From Marinomonas aquiplantarum (GTDB lineage: Bacteria; Pseudomonadota; Gammaproteobacteria; Pseudomonadales; Marinomonadaceae), in contig NZ_QNRF01000014.1 in the NCBI RefSeq assembly GCF_003314975.1, positions 1 through 64,000 on the forward strand: a stretch of 64,000 bases of DNA, given 5' to 3'. Under the pieces are notes generated by a model that worked only from the letters and a program-made list of their open reading frames with translations, made no database searches and was not told where the DNA came from. A program made the translations under genes and the position numbers. The first letter of the stretch is position 1, and each line of letters opens with the position of its first letter. Of this stretch, positions 17,748-27,435 are shown in pieces.

Positions 17748-18867
17748 AACAATAAAAGCGAGTCAGTTGCAATTACTTGCCATGATCGCAGCACTATTAC
17801 TAATTTTAGTATTCTTTTCCATTGCAACGGAAGGGGCGTTTATCTCGCCACGTAATATTTCCAACCTGATCCGGCAGACGGCCATTGTGGGGATTTTAGC
17901 CATTGGTATGGTGTTCGTGATCATTAGTGCCGAAATTGATTTGTCCGTCGGTTCTATGATGGGGCTGCTTGGCGGCATTGCTGCGATACTCGATGTTTGG
18001 TTTCATTTTCCACTCATACTGAGCATTGTGATTACCATGTTCGCAGGCTTAGTGTTGGGTTTATTTAATGGTTGGTGGATTGCTTATCAAAAAGTCCCTT
18101 CTTTTATTGTTACCTTGGCTGGTATGCTCGCATTTCGTGGAATTTTAGTTGGTTTAACGGATGGTGTTACCGTGGCACCAACGTCCAGCTCACTGGCTAT
18201 TATAGGTCAGAGTTATTTGCCTTCAGGTTGGGGCATGAGTGTGATTGCGCTGTTATGTTTAGGGCTGATAGCTCGGGTATTTTCGCGCCGACAAGCCAGA
18301 CAAAAACATGGCGTGGTGAATCATGCTGCCAAGTTTGAATATGGTAAAGCGTTAATTGCAGTAATCGCATTACTGTCTTTACTCGCGATACTGGAAAATT
18401 ACCGAGGCATTCCCACCCCTATCTTTATTATGGGAGTGTTGATTTTAGTGGCGACCTACATTGCTAAACGAACTGCATTTGGTCGTCGTGTTTATGCGAT
18501 TGGCGGCAATATTGAAGCGGCTCGTATGTCTGGGGTTAAGGTTGAAAAAACCAAGATGTTGGTCTTTGGTTTTAATGGTGTGATGGTCGCTGTGGCTGCC
18601 TTAATATTAACGTCGAGATTAGGTGCTGGTTCGCCTGCGGCGGGTAATATGGCGGAATTAGATGCCATTGCAGCCTGTGTTATTGGTGGCACCAGTCTAG
18701 CTGGCGGTATTGGCACTGTCTTAGGCGCCATCATGGGGGCTTTGATAATGGCCAGTTTGGATAACGGTATGAGCATGCTGGATGTGCCGACTTTTTGGCA
18801 ATTGATTGTCAAAGGTGCCATTCTGTTATTGGCGGTTTGGCTTGATGTGAAAACCAAGAAACAATAA
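17740..18867 (+). CDS. xylH: D-xylose ABC transporter, permease
   Basis: 375 residues with about ten predicted membrane helices, of the ribose/xylose permease family ([20 protein letters not shown] and [18 protein letters not shown] are characteristic). The start at 17740, with AAGAAGG upstream, lies inside the 3' end of xylG, so translation is probably coupled. It forms the xylose channel in the inner membrane. Confidence 0.95.
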   Translation: MLKTIKASQLQLLAMIAALLLILVFFSIATEGAFISPRNISNLIRQTAIVGILAIGMVFVIISAEIDLSVGSMMGLLGGIAAILDVWFHFPLILSIVITMFAGLVLGLFNGWWIAYQKVPSFIVTLAGMLAFRGILVGLTDGVTVAPTSSSLAIIGQSYLPSGWGMSVIALLCLGLIARVFSRRQARQKHGVVNHAAKFEYGKALIAVIALLSLLAILENYRGIPTPIFIMGVLILVATYIAKRTAFGRRVYAIGGNIEAARMSGVKVEKTKMLVFGFNGVMVAVAALILTSRLGAGSPAAGNMAELDAIAACVIGGTSLAGGIGTVLGAIMGALIMASLDNGMSMLDVPTFWQLIVKGAILLLAVWLDVKTKKQ

Positions 18868-18908
18868 TAAAACGAACGATAGAAAACGATGATAATTAAG
18901 GTTGTGGC

Positions 18909-20360
18909 ATGTATATAGGCATTGATTTAGGGACTTCTGGTGTAAAAGCTGTGCTAATGAATAAAACAGGTCAAATTGAGGCCACTAGTACAGTATCCCT
19001 GTCTGTTTCTCGGCCACAGGCTCTGTGGTCCGAGCAAGACCCTGAGGATTGGTGGCAAGCGACAGATAAGGCCATGCTCGAACTAGGTCAGCAGGAGGAT
19101 TTATCTGCTGTGGAAGCCTTGAGTTTTTCTGGTCAAATGCATGGTGCGACCTTACTAGATTGTCATGGACAGGTACTAAGGCCAGCCATTCTTTGGAATG
19201 ATGGCCGTTCTCATCAAGCTTGTTTGTCTTTGCAACATCGCTGCCCCGATATTCAAGCGATTACCGGCAATTTAGTGATGCCTGGATTTACCGCTCCTAA
19301 GCTGGTTTGGGTACAGCAAAATGAAGCAAATATTTTCCGACAAATTGATAAAGTTTTATTGCCTAAAGATTATCTGAGATATCGAATGACTGGGGAGTTT
19401 GCGACCGATGTATCGGATGCGTCAGGTACTTTATGGTTGGACATGGAGCAAAGGCAGTGGAGCTCGTCTGTTCTTGAGGCGTGTGGTCTGACCATTGAGC
19501 AGATGCCAACCTTGTTTGAAGGTACTGAAGTAACAGGTTATCTAAAACCGGCGTTGGCTGCGCGCTGGTCTATTCCGAACGTGGCTGTTGTGGCGGGGGC
19601 GGGTGATAATGCCGCTGGTGCGATTGGGATGGGGATTATCCATCCACAACAAACCATGTTATCGCTGGGGACATCTGGCGTTATCTTTTCAGTTAGTGAA
19701 GGGTTTGTCGCGAATCCTGCGGTGGCACTGCACAGTTTTGGTCATGCGGTGCCGAATACATGGCACAGTATGTCGGTTATGTTAAGCGCTGCAAGTTGTC
19801 TGGATTGGGTCGCTAAATTGACGCAATTTAAGGATGTGCCATCGGCTTTAGCCGCGGTATCAAGTCGGTCTCATGGGGGGCAGGATAGTTTACTCTTTTT
19901 GCCCTATTTAAGTGGTGAACGGACACCGCATAATGATGCTAATGCGAAAGGAGTGTTTTGGGGAATGACCCATGAGACAAGCGCGACAGACTTGGTTCAA
20001 GCGGTATTAGAAGGCGTGTCTTTTGCATTACTAGATGGCTTGGATGCCGTGCGCTCTGTGCAAAATATTGATTCGACCATTGATGTGGTTGGCGGGGGAG
20101 CGCGTAGCGAATATTGGTTACAAATGTTGGCTGATATTTTTATGCAAACTTTGATTTATCGAGAGGGTGGGGAAGTCGGTCCAGCGCTTGGCGCTGCTCG
20201 ATTAGCCGCTATCGGTGTTTCACCAGAAGAGGCGTTGTCTGACATTTGTCGTAAACCTGACGCGATTAAACGCTTTGACCCTAATCCAGAGCATGCCGAA
20301 TATTACCAACAAAAGAGAGCAAGATTTCAAACACTGTACCATAGAGTAAAAGGCTTATAA
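18909..20360 (+). CDS. xylB: Xylulokinase
   Basis: 483 residues of the FGGY carbohydrate kinase family, matching the length of E. coli XylB (484). The N-terminal phosphate loop DLGTSGVK is at residues 6-13. The catalytic aspartate is in AGAGDNAAGAIG at about residue 233, and the MHGATLL and ILWNDGR substrate segments are present. It phosphorylates D-xylulose made by XylA, feeding the pentose phosphate pathway. It sits 41 bases after xylH in the same operon, unlike E. coli where xylB follows xylA. Confidence 0.95.
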   Translation: MYIGIDLGTSGVKAVLMNKTGQIEATSTVSLSVSRPQALWSEQDPEDWWQATDKAMLELGQQEDLSAVEALSFSGQMHGATLLDCHGQVLRPAILWNDGRSHQACLSLQHRCPDIQAITGNLVMPGFTAPKLVWVQQNEANIFRQIDKVLLPKDYLRYRMTGEFATDVSDASGTLWLDMEQRQWSSSVLEACGLTIEQMPTLFEGTEVTGYLKPALAARWSIPNVAVVAGAGDNAAGAIGMGIIHPQQTMLSLGTSGVIFSVSEGFVANPAVALHSFGHAVPNTWHSMSVMLSAASCLDWVAKLTQFKDVPSALAAVSSRSHGGQDSLLFLPYLSGERTPHNDANAKGVFWGMTHETSATDLVQAVLEGVSFALLDGLDAVRSVQNIDSTIDVVGGGARSEYWLQMLADIFMQTLIYREGGEVGPALGAARLAAIGVSPEEALSDICRKPDAIKRFDPNPEHAEYYQQKRARFQTLYHRVKGL

Positions 20361-20456
20361 TGCTGAGTTCTTATGGGTTGGCATGCCATTTTTGTATTTT
20401 TGAGCAAGAAACGCCAATACCAAGTATGCTTTTGTAGCAAATAATAAAAAAAATAT

Positions 20457-20461
20457 AAGGA
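20457..20461 (+). promoter_or_regulatory. Ribosome binding site that fixes the xylR start
   Basis: AAGGA at 20457-20461 touches the first in-frame ATG (20462) but stands nine bases before the second ATG (20471). The second start also aligns with the MFTKRHR start of E. coli XylR. Confidence 0.75.
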
Positions 20462-20470
20462 ATGCTTCAA

Positions 20471-21655
20471 ATGTTTGAAAAGCGCTACCACTTAAATTTG
20501 GTGTTTAATGCCAATAAGGTCTATGACCGACAGGTTATCGAAGGCATAGGCGAGTATTTACAGGCTGCTCAATGTGATTGGGATGTGTATTTTGAAGACG
20601 ATTTTCGTAGTCGCTTGGATGGACTCAAGCACTGGAAGGGCGATGGCATCATAGCCGATTTTGATAACCCTGAAGTAGAAGAGATTTTAAAAGGAACTCA
20701 AATACCCACAGTAGCCGTTGGTGGTTCTTATCAGCGGCGTGATGATTACCCTCAATTGCCTTATGTCGCGACAGATAATGCCGCTTTAGTAAAAAGTGCC
20801 TATCAACATTTAAAGCGTAAAGGTTTAACAGAATTTGGCTTTTATGGTGTTCCAGCCAATAAATACCATCGTTGGTCGAGTGAGCGACAAAATGCGTTTA
20901 TTGATCAAGTCAGCTCCGATGGTTATCGCCCACATGTCTATGAGGGTTATTTGACCTCCACTCAGATTTGGGAAACAGCACAGCAAGGGTTAGAAAATTG
21001 GTTGTCTGATTTGCCTAAACCGGTTGGCATTGTCGCCGTTACAGACTCTCGTGCTCGTCACCTTTTACAAGTCTGTGATCATTTAAACATCATGGTGCCC
21101 GAACACGTTGCCATTGTTGGAATCGACAATGAAAATATGGCGCGTTATTTGAATCGTACAGCTTTATCGTCGGTAGAACAGGGGTGTAAGCAAATGGGCT
21201 ATGAAGCGGCCAAGATCTTACACCGCATGTTACTCGGTTACCAACTGGATAAGAGCTTGGTTTTGGTGGACCCCATTGGAGTGCAAGAGCGTCAGTCATC
21301 TGACTATCGAGCATTAAAAGATCCGCACGTTATTCAGGCCATGCATTTTATTCGGCATAATGCCTGTCGTGGTGTGAAAGTAGCGCAAGTGGTCGATTAT
21401 ATTGGCATTTCGAGAACCAATTTAGAGGCGCGTTTTATCGATGAAATGGGCTGTTCTATGCATGAGCAATTGCATATGACAAAATTTTCGCGAGCCTGCG
21501 AATTGATCATTTCAACGAACTTGCCATTTGATGAAATAGCACGCACTTGTGGTTATCCTTCCGTACAGTATATGTATACTGTATCGCGCAAAAACCTGGG
21601 TATGACACCGGGTGAGTATCGAGTTTCTAGTCGCTTATTAAAAGAAGACTCTTAA
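20471..21655 (+). CDS. xylR: Xylose operon transcriptional activator (AraC family)
   Basis: 394 residues, against 392 in E. coli. The N-terminal two thirds is a LacI-like periplasmic-binding fold that senses D-xylose (NANKVYDRQVIEGIGEYL, VAVTDSRARHLLQVCDHL, VGIDNEN). The last 100 residues are an AraC DNA-binding domain with two helix-turn-helix units (ISRTNLEARF; FDEIARTCGYPSVQYMY). It is predicted to activate xylFGHBR and xylA on xylose. It is the last gene of the operon, 110 bases after xylB, with a strong terminator behind it. I could not identify its operator confidently. Confidence 0.95.
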   Translation: MFEKRYHLNLVFNANKVYDRQVIEGIGEYLQAAQCDWDVYFEDDFRSRLDGLKHWKGDGIIADFDNPEVEEILKGTQIPTVAVGGSYQRRDDYPQLPYVATDNAALVKSAYQHLKRKGLTEFGFYGVPANKYHRWSSERQNAFIDQVSSDGYRPHVYEGYLTSTQIWETAQQGLENWLSDLPKPVGIVAVTDSRARHLLQVCDHLNIMVPEHVAIVGIDNENMARYLNRTALSSVEQGCKQMGYEAAKILHRMLLGYQLDKSLVLVDPIGVQERQSSDYRALKDPHVIQAMHFIRHNACRGVKVAQVVDYIGISRTNLEARFIDEMGCSMHEQLHMTKFSRACELIISTNLPFDEIARTCGYPSVQYMYTVSRKNLGMTPGEYRVSSRLLKEDS

Positions 21656-21676
21656 GCTAATAGAAATATAGGTAAC

Positions 21677-21707
21677 AAAATAAAAGCGCTCATGGCGCTT
21701 TTATTTT
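21677..21707. terminator. Bidirectional terminator between xylR and xylA
   Basis: A perfect 13-bp stem (AAAATAAAAGCGC / GCGCTTTTATTTT) with a 5-base loop, with T-rich right and A-rich left flanks. It lies between the stops of convergent xylR and xylA and should serve both. Confidence 0.92.
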
Positions 21708-21738
21708 GACTTAGGTTTCTGTTTTCTGCGGTTCTTAT

Positions 21739-23058
21739 TTAGCGACGAATATAACCATTCACTAAGTTTTCCAGCATTTCTTGACGACCTGATTCTGGGC
21801 TAGGGTTCAGATCATTCGTTTCAACGTACTCAGCAACCTGACTTAACGTCATGTTACCACTGAGAATATTTTGTCCCAGCGTGTCCTGCCATTTCTCGTA
21901 GCGTTTCTCTAGTAGGTTATTAAGCGTTTGCTCTTCTAACATGGTGGCGGCTTTTTCCAAGGACAGGGCAAGTGTGTCCATCGCGCCGATATGACCGTGA
22001 AATAAATCCTCCAGATCAATGGATTGACGACGTAACTTGGTATCAAACATATAGCCACCGGTTTGGAAACCACCTGATTTAAGAATCTCATAGGTAGCAA
22101 GGGTATATTCCTCTACGCTGGTAGGAAATTGGTCGGTATCCCAGCCTAACTGAGGATCGCCCTGATTGGCATCAATGGAACCTAAAATACCCAATGAACA
22201 AGCGGTGGCGATTTCATGATGAAAACTGTGGCCAGCTAAAGTAGCGTGATTAGCTTCAATGTTAACCTTGATCTCATTTTCAAGGCCAAACTCTTTTAAG
22301 AAACCAAAGACAGTCGCCGTATCATAATCATATTGATGTTTGGTTGGCTCAGCGGGTTTGGGCTCAATTAATAAGGTGCCTTGAAAACCAATGGCATGTT
22401 TGTGCTCGACCACCATTTGCATAAAACGACCTAACTGGTTTCGTTCGCGTTTTAAATCTGTGTTGAGCAAGGTTTCATAGCCTTCTCGACCTCCCCACAG
22501 GACGTAGTTTTCGCCTTTTAGTCGATGGGTGGCTTGCATCGCGTGGCATACTTGAGTAGCCGCATAGGCGAATATTTCTGGATTTGGGTTGGACGCCGCG
22601 CCTGACATGAATCTTGGGTTAGAAAACGCGTTCGCTGTGCCCCATAATAATTTCATGCCTGTGCTGGCTTGCTTAGCCTCCAACACATCGACCATCTCTG
22701 AAAAATTATCAATGTATTCGCGGATATTCTTGCCTTCAGGGGCAATGTCGACATCATGAAAACTGTAATAGGAAATGCCCAGTTTGGAAAAAAACTCAAA
22801 GGCAGCATCGGCTTTTAATTTGGCTGCCTGCATTTCAGTGTCGGCATTAAACCAAGGACGCTGAAATGTCGCTGCACCAAATACATCACTGCCTTGCCAA
22901 CAGAAATTGTGCCAGTAACAAGCGGCCATTCTCAAATGCTCGGCCATGGTTTTTCCCATGATTAACTTATCGGCTTGATAGTGTTTAAAGGCAAATGGGT
23001 TGGTCGACTCGGGGCCTTCGTATTGTATTGGTTGAATAGTCGGAAAAAACTCGTTCAT
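21739..23058 (-). CDS. xylA: Xylose isomerase
   Basis: 439 residues, like the 440 of E. coli XylA (class II). It interconverts D-xylose and D-xylulose in the cytoplasm using two divalent metals. The catalytic pair His101/Asp104 is in [12 protein letters not shown]; the metal-binding segments are present ([54 protein letters not shown]). AGGAGTT precedes the start. It stands alone, convergent to xylR and with its own promoter region, rather than next to xylB as in E. coli. Confidence 0.97.
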   Translation of the reverse strand: MNEFFPTIQPIQYEGPESTNPFAFKHYQADKLIMGKTMAEHLRMAACYWHNFCWQGSDVFGAATFQRPWFNADTEMQAAKLKADAAFEFFSKLGISYYSFHDVDIAPEGKNIREYIDNFSEMVDVLEAKQASTGMKLLWGTANAFSNPRFMSGAASNPNPEIFAYAATQVCHAMQATHRLKGENYVLWGGREGYETLLNTDLKRERNQLGRFMQMVVEHKHAIGFQGTLLIEPKPAEPTKHQYDYDTATVFGFLKEFGLENEIKVNIEANHATLAGHSFHHEIATACSLGILGSIDANQGDPQLGWDTDQFPTSVEEYTLATYEILKSGGFQTGGYMFDTKLRRQSIDLEDLFHGHIGAMDTLALSLEKAATMLEEQTLNNLLEKRYEKWQDTLGQNILSGNMTLSQVAEYVETNDLNPSPESGRQEMLENLVNGYIRR

Positions 23059-23150
23059 CTTGAACTCCTAAAGCTTGTTATTTTTGTTAACTTCCTCAAG
23101 CATCTTGGTTTTTTAACGACTTAGCTGCAATTACGAAATTTCTTGGTTCT

Positions 23151-23156
23151 ATTATA
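23151..23156 (-). promoter_or_regulatory. Candidate -10 box of the xylA promoter
   Basis: On the minus strand a TATAAT stands 93 bases before the xylA start. The sequence about 16 bases upstream (CAATCT) is a poor -35 box, as expected for an activator-dependent promoter. Placement is by eye only. Confidence 0.4.
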
Positions 23157-23258
23157 GATTTTATGGATTGGAGATTGGTTGTGGGGAAGATAATTAATAA
23201 AACGATGTTTTGAAAATGTGGTATGATTTTGGCCATTCGTTGATTTATTGGAATTGCC

Positions 23259-24617
23259 TTGAACGTCGTATCAAAAGATAACCTTATTAAAAATGTTTCT
23301 GTGGCTTGGCCATTAGCCCTGAACGCCATTTTAGTCCAATCCATGGTGCTGGTGGACTTGATGTTAATTGCTAATTTAGGGGAAATTTCGGTTGCTGCTT
23401 TAGGATTAGTGTCGGCCATTCTGGCGTTTTTCGTTGGTACTCAATACGCTTTGGCTAATGGTACTCAATTAATATTAGCCAGAGCCGTTGGCGGAAATGA
23501 TCGTCATGCCATGGCCAACGGTTTGGTCATTGGCTGGCTGATTAGCGCTGGCTTCACATTGATCACCAGTGTGCTTTTATTGGTCGGTCTGGATGAACTA
23601 TTGAGTTGGCTGGTTGATGATCCTTTAGTGTCGAGACAGGCGTATCGTTATTTGCAGGTCAGTGCTTTTATGTTGCTGGTTTCCTCTTTTGCACAAGTTA
23701 TGATCGCTTTTTTTAATGGTTCAGGTCAGACACGTTTGCCTTTATATGGCTACTTGATCGAAATACCCATGAATGTCCTGATCAGCTTGGTATTGATTTA
23801 TGGTTATTTCGGCTTCCCTGAATTGGGATTACGAGGTGCTGCCATCGGCAGTTTGGTGGCGGTAAGCATCCGTTTTGGCTATTTAGCATGGCAGCTAAAG
23901 CGACAAAGAAATTTACCGATTATGGCGTCGAGAAAAGCGTTAAATGTCGCACAGGTCGTTACGCATTTTCGTGAGATTTTTCCAATAGCCACTAATTTCG
24001 TTACACTGGCTTCTGGTGTCATGTTGCACCAAATGCTATTTGCTCAATTGGATGTATATTCCTTTGCTGCCATCACTTTGGTGATGCCTTGGATGCAAAT
24101 GGGGGCTCAATTCGTCACGTCTTGGGCGTTAGCGACCTCGATTAACATCAGTCAGTTTAGAGGTCGTCAGCAAACGCACCTAATTTCTGAATTTGTCGAG
24201 CAAGCGATACGTATTATTTTATTACTTGGGGTGGCATTGTGTTTGGTGTTTGTCGCCTTTGGCGAATTGCTGCCCATCCTTTACCCGAAATTAGATGAGC
24301 AAACACAGCAAGCGTTAGCGGCAATTGCCCCCATTTATATCCTGATTCCATTAGTCAGAACCTACAACGGCTTATGTGGTCATTCTTTAAGAGCGTTGGG
24401 ACAGAGCGTTAAGGTATTGCAAATCCATTTCGTTACTCAATGGGTGATTGGTATTCCTTACCTTATTTTAGTTTTGTACTGCGAAGGCCCTCTGTGGGCG
24501 GTGTTTGGTTCTATTCTGCTTGAGGAGTGCCTGAAAGTATTCGCTTTCAGAAAGCATTTGAAGAGAGAACTCACTCTATTAGTATCATCTGACGTCGAAA
24601 GGCGCACTAAGAGATAA
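23259..24617 (+). CDS. MATE-family efflux transporter (DinF/NorM type)
   Basis: 452 residues with about twelve hydrophobic segments, of the multidrug and toxic compound extrusion family. The N-terminal WPLALNAILVQSMVLVDLMLI resembles the first helix of the family, and the central FFNGSGQTRLPLYGY loop separates two six-helix halves. Likely an Na+- or H+-driven exporter; substrate unknown. No ATG or GTG lies before the first helix: the frame opens after a TGA at 23241, and the TTG at 23259 is the only reasonable start, with a weak GGA upstream. The next ATG would remove most of helix 1. It diverges from xylA but is probably unrelated to xylose. Confidence 0.85.
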   Translation: MNVVSKDNLIKNVSVAWPLALNAILVQSMVLVDLMLIANLGEISVAALGLVSAILAFFVGTQYALANGTQLILARAVGGNDRHAMANGLVIGWLISAGFTLITSVLLLVGLDELLSWLVDDPLVSRQAYRYLQVSAFMLLVSSFAQVMIAFFNGSGQTRLPLYGYLIEIPMNVLISLVLIYGYFGFPELGLRGAAIGSLVAVSIRFGYLAWQLKRQRNLPIMASRKALNVAQVVTHFREIFPIATNFVTLASGVMLHQMLFAQLDVYSFAAITLVMPWMQMGAQFVTSWALATSINISQFRGRQQTHLISEFVEQAIRIILLLGVALCLVFVAFGELLPILYPKLDEQTQQALAAIAPIYILIPLVRTYNGLCGHSLRALGQSVKVLQIHFVTQWVIGIPYLILVLYCEGPLWAVFGSILLEECLKVFAFRKHLKRELTLLVSSDVERRTKR

Positions 24618-24643
24618 GACAGGGTTTCATTATGAACCCTGTC
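24618..24643. terminator. Hairpin between convergent MATE and glutaredoxin-like genes
   Basis: A 9-bp perfect stem GACAGGGTT/AACCCTGTC with an 8-base loop in the 33-base gap between two convergent stops. The T run on either side is weak, so termination strength is uncertain. Confidence 0.6.
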
Positions 24644-24650
24644 AGTTCGT

Positions 24651-25022
24651 TTATGCGAAACGTTTTTCCAAGTATTGAATAATGTCAGACGACTCGTATA
24701 ACCATTCTACGTTACCGTTTTCTTCAATGCGCAAACATGGCACTTTGACACGGCCACCTCCGACCAATAAATCCTCACGATATGATGATCCTTCTGACGC
24801 ACTGCGTTTTTCAATGGGAAGGTTAAGTTTGTATATAGCACGGCGAGTTTTGATACAGAAAGGGCAAGCAAAGAATTGATACAGAGCTAATTGTTTTGTC
24901 TCTTCATTTACCTTGGCTTGTTGTTCTGGTGAGCGTTTCAATTTACGTCCGCGAGTAACAAGGTCAATTAGGGCGATAAGACCGCCAAGCAAGTTGCGGA
25001 TACATTTGATGAGTAATTTCAT
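24651..25022 (-). CDS. Glutaredoxin-like protein with hydrophobic N terminus
   Basis: 123 residues. The C-terminal 75 residues form a glutaredoxin/GST N-terminal fold: redox motif CPFC at 53-56, the cis-proline segment VKVPCL, and the ESSDIIQYLEKRF tail that contacts glutathione. Residues 1-24 are hydrophobic (NLLGGLIALIDLV) and could anchor the protein in the membrane, followed by a basic linker. Likely a glutathione-dependent oxidoreductase; the target is unknown. No good ribosome site is visible before the ATG, so the start is less certain than the domain. Confidence 0.8.
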   Translation of the reverse strand: MKLLIKCIRNLLGGLIALIDLVTRGRKLKRSPEQQAKVNEETKQLALYQFFACPFCIKTRRAIYKLNLPIEKRSASEGSSYREDLLVGGGRVKVPCLRIEENGNVEWLYESSDIIQYLEKRFA

Positions 25023-25194
25023 ATAAAGGAAGAAGTCTATGGTTAAGGTGGATTAAATCGTAATGACGAAAGCACAATCATTGTAATCCCAGATGAGGTT
25101 TGTTCCTACCTTTGTTTTTATTGGCGCAATACGGAATGCTGTACTAATCTCAATTTAACTTATTAAAATGCCTTTAAAAAGATAGAGTTAGAAT

Positions 25195-26151
25195 ATGGAA
25201 AAGTCCGCTGAGTTTTTGCGCTTAGTGTTAAATTCGATCGAGGAACATATTGCTGTAATTGATGTTAGCGGTGTGATTTGTTTTGTGAATCAAAGTTGGT
25301 CTAGTTATGGCGATCAAAACCAATGTCTAAGCAATGATAAGTGGACCGCCATTAACTATCTTAGTATTTGTGATCAAGCCTCACTGACTGGAGATGAATT
25401 TGGTCGTCAAGCTGGAACGGGCATACGTCAAGTAATTTCAGGTCAGACTGCAAGTTATTCATTAGAATACCCTTGCCATAGTGATGAAGAGCATCGTTGG
25501 TTTATTATGCATGTTTCGCCATTTGAATTTGATAACGCTAAATATTATGTGATTACTCATCAGGATGTGACAGAGCGAAAATTGGCTGAGTTGGCGGTAG
25601 AAAAATTGGCTCGTTTAGACGGTCTAACAGACATTTATAATCGACGAGCCTTTGATGAGTTTTTGCAGCAAGAATGGGAGTTGAGCTCAACATTACAACA
25701 ACCTATAAGCCTCGCAGTGATTGACCTAGATTACTTTAAGCAGCTTAATGATTGTTATGGGCATTTGGCAGGGGATGATTGTTTAAAGCAAATTGCTCAG
25801 CTGCTTAAAGGACTTTCAGACTCTCCTCGACGATGGTGTGCCCGTTATGGTGGGGAAGAGTTTGCTTTGATTATGGGCAACCTTGATGCTGTGAAGGCCA
25901 GACAGGTCTGTGAGGAATTCTTTGAACAGATACTGCATTTAAACATTCCGAATATCGGTTCTCCCATTGCGTCATTTATGACAGCGAGTATTGGCCTCGC
26001 TGAAGCTTGGCCGACCAACAAAACAAGCGCTACAGATTTATTAAATAAAGCGGATAATTTACTTTATATGGCGAAGGAACAAGGCCGTAATCGTATTGAG
26101 GTATCGCGTCAATCTCCAAACTCTGAATGGAGCCAACTGTCTGTAATATAA
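25195..26151 (+). CDS. PAS-GGDEF diguanylate cyclase
   Basis: 318 residues and no membrane segments. A PAS sensor covers about residues 5-130, ending in the PAC-type YYVITHQDVTERK. A GGDEF domain follows with signature DGLTDIYNRR and active site GGEEF at 219-223. The inhibitory RxxD site is absent (SPRR at the equivalent position), so product inhibition by this route is not expected. Predicted cytoplasmic c-di-GMP synthase responding to a small ligand or redox cue. It is followed by another GGDEF gene in the same direction after 79 bases. Confidence 0.9.
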   Translation: MEKSAEFLRLVLNSIEEHIAVIDVSGVICFVNQSWSSYGDQNQCLSNDKWTAINYLSICDQASLTGDEFGRQAGTGIRQVISGQTASYSLEYPCHSDEEHRWFIMHVSPFEFDNAKYYVITHQDVTERKLAELAVEKLARLDGLTDIYNRRAFDEFLQQEWELSSTLQQPISLAVIDLDYFKQLNDCYGHLAGDDCLKQIAQLLKGLSDSPRRWCARYGGEEFALIMGNLDAVKARQVCEEFFEQILHLNIPNIGSPIASFMTASIGLAEAWPTNKTSATDLLNKADNLLYMAKEQGRNRIEVSRQSPNSEWSQLSVI

Positions 26152-26217
26152 AATTACAAAAAAAGTGTTCACTTAAATTTCTTTTGGTTTAGATTATTTA
26201 ACCTATTTTTAAGGCTA

Positions 26218-26223
26218 GAGGGA
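26218..26223 (+). promoter_or_regulatory. Ribosome binding site favouring a GTG start for the next GGDEF gene
   Basis: GAGGGA at 26218-26223 is only one base from the in-frame TTG (26225) but seven bases from the GTG at 26231, which is therefore preferred. Confidence 0.65.
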
Positions 26224-26230
26224 ATTGCCA

Positions 26231-27307
26231 GTGAAAAATGGGTTGAAACAGCGGGTTTTACCATGGCTGTTAGGGAGTCGTGACAAACCGTACCAATATA
26301 CTCACCATGCCGTCTTGCTTATTGGTTCTGTCGTCTACCTTTATTGCGCTGTGGCAAATTACGCATTCCAACTCGCTAGTCTTGCGAATGTATTGGTGCA
26401 GCTTGCGCTGGTGCCAATTATTCTTTTTATCTGGTATTTATCTCGCTGGCTTAACTACTTCAAGAGCATGGCCGTGCTCTTCATGTTACTAGTAACCCTA
26501 GTGTCTTTGCCCATTAATTGGATTGGAAATGGCGGCTACAGTGGCCCCACCTATTTTTTAAACTTGGGTGTGCTCATCTATATTTCCGTTGCCTTTCGAG
26601 ATTTAGGTCTCTACCGGCGATTGGGCCAAGCCTTGGCGATTTTAATGCCGGTTCCTTTATTGATGATTGAGCGGCGCTATCCAGACATAATTTTCAATCA
26701 TGAGACAGCGGATTTACTTCAGCTTGACCTGACTATTAGCTTTGTCGCAACGGGCTTTTTTTTAATGCTGATGATGGAAAATTACTCTCGTCGTTTTAAA
26801 CTTGAAAGAGATAAAGCCACCAATTTGAGTGTCAAACTGCAATTACTTTCCGAACAAGATCCGCTAACGGGATTGAGTAATCGCCGAGTTCTAGAGCCTT
26901 GTTTAGATCGTTGGCGTGCAGAAGGAAGAACTTTTTGTTTAGCATTAATTGATCTTGACCATTTTAAGTCAATCAATGATCAATGGGGTCATAATTACGG
27001 TGATGAAGTGTTATGCGCTTTTGCTAAGGTTCTGCATGAAGTTGCTAAACAACAGCATGGCCAAGCCATTCGTCTTGGGGGAGAAGAGTTTGTGCTATTG
27101 CTTCCGCTGAACTTACAAACGACATTTGATTGTTTAATTGATCTAGCAAACGAGTTTAAGGCCACTCAGCTGGAAAATGGTGTCACCACCTTTAGTGCGG
27201 GTGTGGCTCAAATGCAGGCGCAAGAAGAGAACCAAGCGTTACTGAAACGAGCTGATGATCTTATGTATGATGCTAAAAGAGCTGGACGCGACTGTATTAA
27301 AGCCTAG
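26231..27307 (+). CDS. Membrane-anchored diguanylate cyclase (GGDEF)
   Basis: 358 residues from the GTG start. Five or six hydrophobic segments occupy residues 25-185. They are followed by a GGDEF domain (DPLTGLSNRR; LIDLDHFKSIND) with active site GGEEF at about 283-287. The RxxD inhibitory site is missing (QQHG in its place). The membrane half resembles that of the GGDEF protein at 13862 in layout, including a GYSGPTYF-type turn comparable with its NSGPLWIY segment, but the sequence is diverged. Predicted inner-membrane c-di-GMP synthase of unknown stimulus. Confidence 0.9.
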   Translation: MKNGLKQRVLPWLLGSRDKPYQYTHHAVLLIGSVVYLYCAVANYAFQLASLANVLVQLALVPIILFIWYLSRWLNYFKSMAVLFMLLVTLVSLPINWIGNGGYSGPTYFLNLGVLIYISVAFRDLGLYRRLGQALAILMPVPLLMIERRYPDIIFNHETADLLQLDLTISFVATGFFLMLMMENYSRRFKLERDKATNLSVKLQLLSEQDPLTGLSNRRVLEPCLDRWRAEGRTFCLALIDLDHFKSINDQWGHNYGDEVLCAFAKVLHEVAKQQHGQAIRLGGEEFVLLLPLNLQTTFDCLIDLANEFKATQLENGVTTFSAGVAQMQAQEENQALLKRADDLMYDAKRAGRDCIKA

Positions 27308-27347
27308 TTCCACATGCAACGATTGACCTGCAGACTAAATCAATAAG

Positions 27348-27427
27348 GCGATTTCCCTTTTAATTGACTTGCCTTAATCGCGCATTTGAGCAAATCTGGT
27401 AGTGTCTGGATTTGCGATAGGGAAATC
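27348..27427 (+). promoter_or_regulatory. Candidate structured leader of the lactate-permease gene
   Basis: Two alternative pairings are possible. GCGATT (27348-27353) with AATCGC (27376-27381), plus CAAATC (27391-27396) with GATTTG (27409-27414), leave the downstream AGGGA free. Alternatively GATTTCCCT (27350-27358) pairs with AGGGAAATC (27419-27427), hiding the only plausible ribosome site. The two are mutually exclusive. Function is inferred, not shown. Confidence 0.4.
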
Positions 27428-27435
27428 ACCTCGTC

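Noticed and set aside
23059..23258. XylR operator upstream of xylA
   Set aside because: GAAATTTC-like elements occur but I could not match them to a second site upstream of xylF, so no operator is claimed.
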